From assembly GCA_001570385.1 (NCBI GenBank), contig BBYL01000033.1:1-64000 (forward strand): a DNA stretch of 64,000 bases, given 5' to 3'. The stretch's first letter is position 1. Each line of letters opens with the position of its first letter. This document shows positions 60,885 to 64,000 of the stretch, piece by piece. The notes beneath the pieces were generated by a model that was not told the origin of the DNA, ran no database searches, and saw only the letters and a list, made by a program, of their open reading frames with translations. This stretch comes from Microtetraspora glauca (GTDB taxonomy: Bacteria > Actinomycetota > Actinomycetes > Streptosporangiales > Streptosporangiaceae). A program made the translations under genes and the position numbers.

Positions 60885-61850
60885 TCAGATGCCGCGGAGC
60901 GCGGGCAGCAGTTCCCGGTGCGACCAGTCGAAGAACTCGTTCTGGTGCTCGTGGCCGATCTGGACCAGGGCGACGTGGGTGAACCCGGCGTCGGTGTACT
61001 GGCGCACCGCCTCCACCACGGCGTCGACGTCCGCGCCGCACGGGACCTTCTCCGCGACGTCCTCGGGCCGTACGGTCGCGGCGCAGGCGTCGAAGTTCAC
61101 CGGCGCGGGGAGCTCGGCCATGACCTTCCAGCCCGCCACCGCCCAGCGCCAGAGCCGGTGGGCCCGCTCCACCGCCGCTCCCCGGTCCGGGTCGTAGGCG
61201 ATGGCCAGCTGGCCGTAGACCGGCTTGTCCCTGCCGCCCTCGGCGACGAACTTCGCGACCAGGTCGGCGTCCGGATCCGTCGCGACCAGGCCGTCGCCGT
61301 ACTCGGCGGCGATCTCGCAGGACTGGTCCCCCGAGGCGGCGACCGCGATGGGCACCGGCTCGTCCGGAAGGTCGAAAAGGCGGGCCGAGTCGACGTCGAA
61401 GTGCGCGCCGCGATAGCTCGTGTACCCGCCCTCGAACAACTCCTGGATGATCTCGATGGCCTCGCGGAACATGTCGTGCCGCGTGTTGACCGGCGGCCAG
61501 CCGTGGCCGATCACGTGCTCGTTGAGGTTCTCCCCCGCTCCCAGGCCGAGGGTGAACCGTCCCTCGGACAGGGCGCCGACGGTGGCCGCCTTCTGCGCGA
61601 CCACCGCCGGGTGGTACCGCATGATCGGGCAGGTGACGTACGTCATGAGCGGCAGGCGCCGGGTCGAGACGGCCGCCGCGCCCAGCACCGACCACGCGTA
61701 CGGCGCGTGCCCCATCTCCTCCAGCCAGGGGAAGTAGTGGTCGGAGATCACCGCGTAGTCGAACCCCACGCGCTCGGCGATGACGACGTCGTCGACCAGC
61801 TGCCTGGGGGGTGTCTGCTCGGTCATCATGGTGTACCCGATCTGAGCCAT
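60885..61850 (-). CDS. F420-dependent LLM-class oxidoreductase (G6PDH-like family)
   Basis: A 321-residue luciferase-like TIM-barrel protein of the F420-dependent glucose-6-phosphate dehydrogenase-related family (TIGR03557-like). Conserved strings are FDYAVISDHYFPWLEEMGHA, YVTCPIMRYHPAVVAQKAAT and LGLGAGENLNEHVIGHGWP. It probably uses reduced or oxidised coenzyme F420, a hallmark of actinobacteria. The substrate is unknown. ATG 61850 is used; a GTG at 61868 next to GGAGG is less likely because of spacing. It is convergent with the ArsB-like gene. Confidence 0.88.
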   Translation of the reverse strand: MAQIGYTMMTEQTPPRQLVDDVVIAERVGFDYAVISDHYFPWLEEMGHAPYAWSVLGAAAVSTRRLPLMTYVTCPIMRYHPAVVAQKAATVGALSEGRFTLGLGAGENLNEHVIGHGWPPVNTRHDMFREAIEIIQELFEGGYTSYRGAHFDVDSARLFDLPDEPVPIAVAASGDQSCEIAAEYGDGLVATDPDADLVAKFVAEGGRDKPVYGQLAIAYDPDRGAAVERAHRLWRWAVAGWKVMAELPAPVNFDACAATVRPEDVAEKVPCGADVDAVVEAVRQYTDAGFTHVALVQIGHEHQNEFFDWSHRELLPALRGI

Positions 61851-61977
61851 ACGCCGACGACTACCCACCTCCGGCCGGGGCTCGCCGAGGCGGAAGGTCT
61901 CTTTGCCGGGCGTCCTCTCACGGAAGTCGTGAATTTTTCACTGCCGCCGTCTTGTGGCGATCCGAAGAATCGGACCC

Positions 61978-62871
61978 ATGGAAGCGATCCAGGTGGACGG
62001 GCTCAGGAAGAGCTACGCGGACTTCGAGGCGGTCAGGGAGATCTCCTTCAGCGTGGCCAAGGGCGAGATCTTCGCCCTGCTCGGCAGGAACGGCGCGGGC
62101 AAGAGCACGACGATGGAGATCCTCGCCGGGTTCCAGCGCCCCGACGGCGGCACCGTACGGGTGCTCGGGCTCGACCCGGTCAAGGACCGCGCCAAGGTGC
62201 GCAAGAGCATCGGCATCATGCTGCAGGAGGCGGGGTTCTTCCCCGACCTGACCGTGGCGCAGACCGTCGACTCCTGGAGGGAGTTCGTCCCGGTCGCCCG
62301 GCCCCGCGCGGAGGCCCTGGAGCTGGTCGGTCTGACCGGCAAGGCGGGGACCAAGGTGCGCCAGCTCTCCGGCGGTGAGAAGCGCCGGTTGGACCTCGCG
62401 CTGGCCACGCTCGGCCGTCCCGACCTGCTCTTCCTCGACGAGCCCACGACGGGCATGGACCCCGAGGCGCGCAAGGCCACCTGGGACGTCGTCACCGACC
62501 TGGCCGCGCGGGGCACCACGGTCCTGCTCACCACGCACTACCTGGAGGAGGCCCAGCGGCTCGCGACCACCATGGCGATCATGGACAAGGGTGCGATCGT
62601 GGCGAGCGGCGGCATGGCGGAGACCCTGGCGGCCCAGACCGGGCGGGTGGCGTTCGAGCTGCCTTCGGGGGTGGAGGCGCGGGACCTGCCCGTGGACGTC
62701 ACGGCCGTCGAGGGCACCACGGTCGTCTGCCGTGTCCCCGATCCCGACGTGGCCGCGCAGACGCTGCTCGGCTGGGCCGGGGAGCGCGGGCTGCGGCTAC
62801 GCGGCCTGGAGGTCCGTACGGCGACGCTCGAAGACCTGTTCCTCGACCTGGCGAGCAAGGAGAAGGCGTGA
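61978..62871 (+). CDS. ABC-2 type exporter, ATP-binding protein
   Basis: A 297-residue ATPase of the DrrA/NatA type: Walker A GRNGAGKST (36-44), LSGGEKRRLDLALATLG signature and Walker B LLFLDEPTTGMD, then a C-terminal extension of about 80 residues ending DLFLDLASKEKA. It powers export through the permease at 62959, possibly of a drug or lipid. The start ATG 61978 lacks a Shine-Dalgarno. The TGA stop overlaps a GTG that opens a 16-codon mini-ORF leading by overlapping ATGA steps to the permease. Confidence 0.92.
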   Translation: MEAIQVDGLRKSYADFEAVREISFSVAKGEIFALLGRNGAGKSTTMEILAGFQRPDGGTVRVLGLDPVKDRAKVRKSIGIMLQEAGFFPDLTVAQTVDSWREFVPVARPRAEALELVGLTGKAGTKVRQLSGGEKRRLDLALATLGRPDLLFLDEPTTGMDPEARKATWDVVTDLAARGTTVLLTTHYLEEAQRLATTMAIMDKGAIVASGGMAETLAAQTGRVAFELPSGVEARDLPVDVTAVEGTTVVCRVPDPDVAAQTLLGWAGERGLRLRGLEVRTATLEDLFLDLASKEKA

Positions 62872-62918
62872 GGACCACAGTGCGCGAGACCCTCGCGAGC
62901 AAGGAGCGGACGCGATGA
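62868..62918 (+). CDS. Mini-ORF 1 (16 codons) in duplicated ATPase/permease junction
   Basis: GTG at 62868 overlaps the ATPase stop (GTGA). The frame encodes VRTTVRETLASKERTR and stops at 62916-62918. AAGGAG (62857-62862) lies five nt before the GTG. The N-terminal half resembles the start of the permease (MTTVRETLA), and the C-terminal half resembles the end of the ATPase (LASKEKA). Its stop overlaps the ATG of the second mini-ORF. It is a probable relic of tandem duplication; whether the peptide matters is unknown. Confidence 0.55.
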   Translation: MRTTVRETLASKERTR

Positions 62919-62962
62919 CGACCGTAGGCGGGACCCTGACAGGCAAGGAGCGGACGCGATGA
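62915..62962 (+). CDS. Mini-ORF 2 (15 codons) in duplicated ATPase/permease junction
   Basis: ATG at 62915 overlaps the stop of mini-ORF 1. It encodes MTTVGGTLTGKERTR and stops at 62960-62962, overlapping the ATG of the permease at 62959. AAGGAG stands nine nt before its start, and an identical arrangement precedes the permease. The three starts are 47 and 44 bp apart. The chain of ATGA/GTGA overlaps would pass ribosomes from ATPase to permease by successive termination-reinitiation. Confidence 0.55.
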   Translation: MTTVGGTLTGKERTR

Positions 62963-63729
62963 CGACGGTACGCGAGACCCTGGCGGTCGCCCGCCTCGGC
63001 GGCCGGATCTACTGGCGGGACAAGCAGGCGCTGACCGCGACGGTGCTGACCTCGGTGGGGCTCGGCATCGGCCTGCCGGTCATGATGGACCGGCTGCGCC
63101 CGGGTGAAACCTCGGTGATCGTCGCCCAGTTGCTCGGCATGCTGGCGGTGTCCCTCACGCTCAGCGGGTTCAACCAGAGCGCGGTCTCGCTGACCGCCCG
63201 GCGCGACCAGCTCATCCTCAAGCGGCTGCGGGCCTCCGGGCTGGGCGACGGTGCGGTTCTCGGCGGCGAACTGCTCAACATCATGGCCCAGAGCGTGCTG
63301 ATCGCACTGGTCACCACGGTCGCGGTGGTGAACCTCACCTCGGCCACCGCGCCGCGCGATCCGGTCCTGTTCACGGTCTTCGTGGTGCTCGGCGCGGCCG
63401 TGATCACGTCGCTCGGCGCCGCCTGGACCGTGGTGATCCCCCGGGCGGAGGTGGCCGCGCCGCTGAGCATCCCGTTCTTCATGATCGCGGGATTGGGCGC
63501 CGGCGCCTTCGGGCCGATGAACCAGCTCCTTCCCGGCTGGCTGTCGACCGTACTCGACCTGCTGCCCACGGCCGCGGTGGTCAAGGTGGGCGGGGCGACG
63601 TTCGCCGACGGCACGTTCGCCGGTGACCTGCAGGCCGCGGTGGTTCCGCTGCTGAACCTGAGCGTCTGGGCCGCCATCGCGCTGCTGGTCATCAGCCGCA
63701 GGTTCCGTTGGGAGCCGCGCCGCTCATAG
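62959..63729 (+). CDS. ABC-2 type exporter, permease
   Basis: A 256-residue membrane protein with six hydrophobic helices, starting MTTVRETLAVARLGGRIYWR and including QLILKRLRASGLGDGAVLGG, the typical cytoplasmic coupling loop of DrrB-like ABC-2 permeases. It forms the channel for the ATPase at 61978. Its ribosome-binding site and first eight codons are the third copy of a tandem duplication that creates two mini-ORFs upstream. The stop lies in the first unit of another tandem repeat. Confidence 0.9.
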   Translation: MTTVRETLAVARLGGRIYWRDKQALTATVLTSVGLGIGLPVMMDRLRPGETSVIVAQLLGMLAVSLTLSGFNQSAVSLTARRDQLILKRLRASGLGDGAVLGGELLNIMAQSVLIALVTTVAVVNLTSATAPRDPVLFTVFVVLGAAVITSLGAAWTVVIPRAEVAAPLSIPFFMIAGLGAGAFGPMNQLLPGWLSTVLDLLPTAAVVKVGGATFADGTFAGDLQAAVVPLLNLSVWAAIALLVISRRFRWEPRRS

Positions 63730-63813
63730 TCGGGCCGTTCATACTCGGGCCGCCCGAATCGAGCCGCCCCATATCGGGCCGGCCATAGTCGATCCAGCCA
63801 TAATCGGGACGTC
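63725..63813 (+). repeat. 15-bp tandem repeat filling the gap before the last gene, six units
   Basis: Units CATAGTCGGGCCGTT (63725), CATACTCGGGCCGCC (63740), CGAATCGAGCCGCCC (63755), CATATCGGGCCGGC (63770), CATAGTCGATCCAGC (63784) and CATAATCGGGACGTC (63799) run end to end. They go from the permease stop (TAG within unit 1) to the base before ATG 63814. The last unit supplies CATAAT, a -10-like hexamer. Confidence 0.8.
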
Positions 63814-64000
63814 ATGCGTATGAGTTCGCAAACCCTGGCCATCGCCGTGGTCGGCACGATCTCGGTGGGATTCACGATCACCATGATCGCCTCGGTCCTG
63901 ATGTTCGGCTCCTTGCTGTACGACGGGATCATGGTGGCGGGGATGACCGGGTTCTTCGTCCCCCACTACCTTCAGATACGCGCGGCCCTGCGGGAACGAG
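63814..64000 (+). CDS. Partial gene: membrane protein, truncated by window edge
   Basis: Only the first ~62 codons are present: MRMSSQTLAIAVVGTISVGF, then a hydrophobic stretch (TITMIASVLMFGSLLYDGIM) and ending FVPHYLQIRAALRER. It has two likely transmembrane helices. A sensor kinase or a membrane component of the ABC-2 system would be usual at this position, but nothing in the fragment proves it. CATAAT ends nine nt before ATG 63814 and there is no Shine-Dalgarno; ATG 63820 is an alternative start. Confidence 0.55.
   Translation, partial: MRMSSQTLAIAVVGTISVGFTITMIASVLMFGSLLYDGIMVAGMTGFFVPHYLQIRAALRER

Overview
The window is high-GC actinobacterial DNA (strong G/C bias at third codon positions, many GTG starts) and looks chromosomal. 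Several features point to a spore-forming actinomycete, probably Streptosporangiales (Streptosporangium/Nonomuraea/Microbispora type); that placement is inference. They are a BldC nearly identical to the Streptomyces protein, a DUF3073 gene, valine dehydrogenase, an F420-dependent oxidoreductase, a DUF574 methyltransferase, an actinomycete-type PHO box, a guanidine-III riboswitch and several apparently leaderless genes. I see no prophage, insertion sequence, CRISPR array or tRNA. The left edge (about 1-383) holds the promoter and leader of an rRNA operon on the minus strand whose 16S gene must lie outside the window.

Layout. 598-3677: oligopeptidase B and an aldo/keto reductase. 3711-8686: a divergent pair, an LPG-synthase-like membrane protein with an embedded kinase-like segment (-), and an RpiB-like isomerase plus molybdopterin oxidoreductase (+). 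8778-15409: small single genes (GNAT, VOC, Dabb), a guanidinium exporter behind a guanidine-III riboswitch, a methyltransferase, an acyl-CoA dehydrogenase with a repeated operator-like motif, and an orphan gene resembling a peptide-maturation family. 15649-19106: branched-chain 2-oxoacid/pyruvate dehydrogenase operon (E1alpha-E1beta-E2), preceded by a decayed amidohydrolase.

19871-23915: purS, an anti-sigma-factor-like ATPase, purQ and purL. 23932-34436: an accessory block of secreted M6 protease, PucR regulator, secreted collagen-like protein, MFS-TetR-MFS efflux cassette and PhoX phosphatase with a PHO box. 34763-43330: a conserved actinomycete core of sterol-carrier-like gene, proline-rich DUF4190 membrane protein, purF, purM, DUF3073, vdh, a conserved hypothetical and bldC. 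Together purS/Q/L/F/M cover several early steps of IMP synthesis.

43510-54380: TetR and LacI regulators, cell-wall amidase, GH20 hexosaminidase, pyrD, a secreted-repeat lipoprotein, EamA exporter, leucine-rich-repeat protein, DUF574 methyltransferase and LysR regulator. 54437-59418: a tightly overlapped minus-strand operon of polar amino-acid ABC importer, N-acyl-D-amino-acid deacylase and class-A beta-lactamase-like hydrolase, suggesting uptake and salvage of D-amino-acid derivatives. 59630-64000: ArsB-like permease, F420 oxidoreductase, an ABC-2 exporter whose ATPase/permease junction is tandemly triplicated into two mini-ORFs, and a truncated membrane gene at the right edge.

The features most worth a second look are the mini-ORF cascade at 62868-62962, the intergenic tandem repeats that carry translation signals, the iterated palindrome CCGTACGG, the HATPase gene inside the pur cluster, and the orphan peptide-maturation-like gene.
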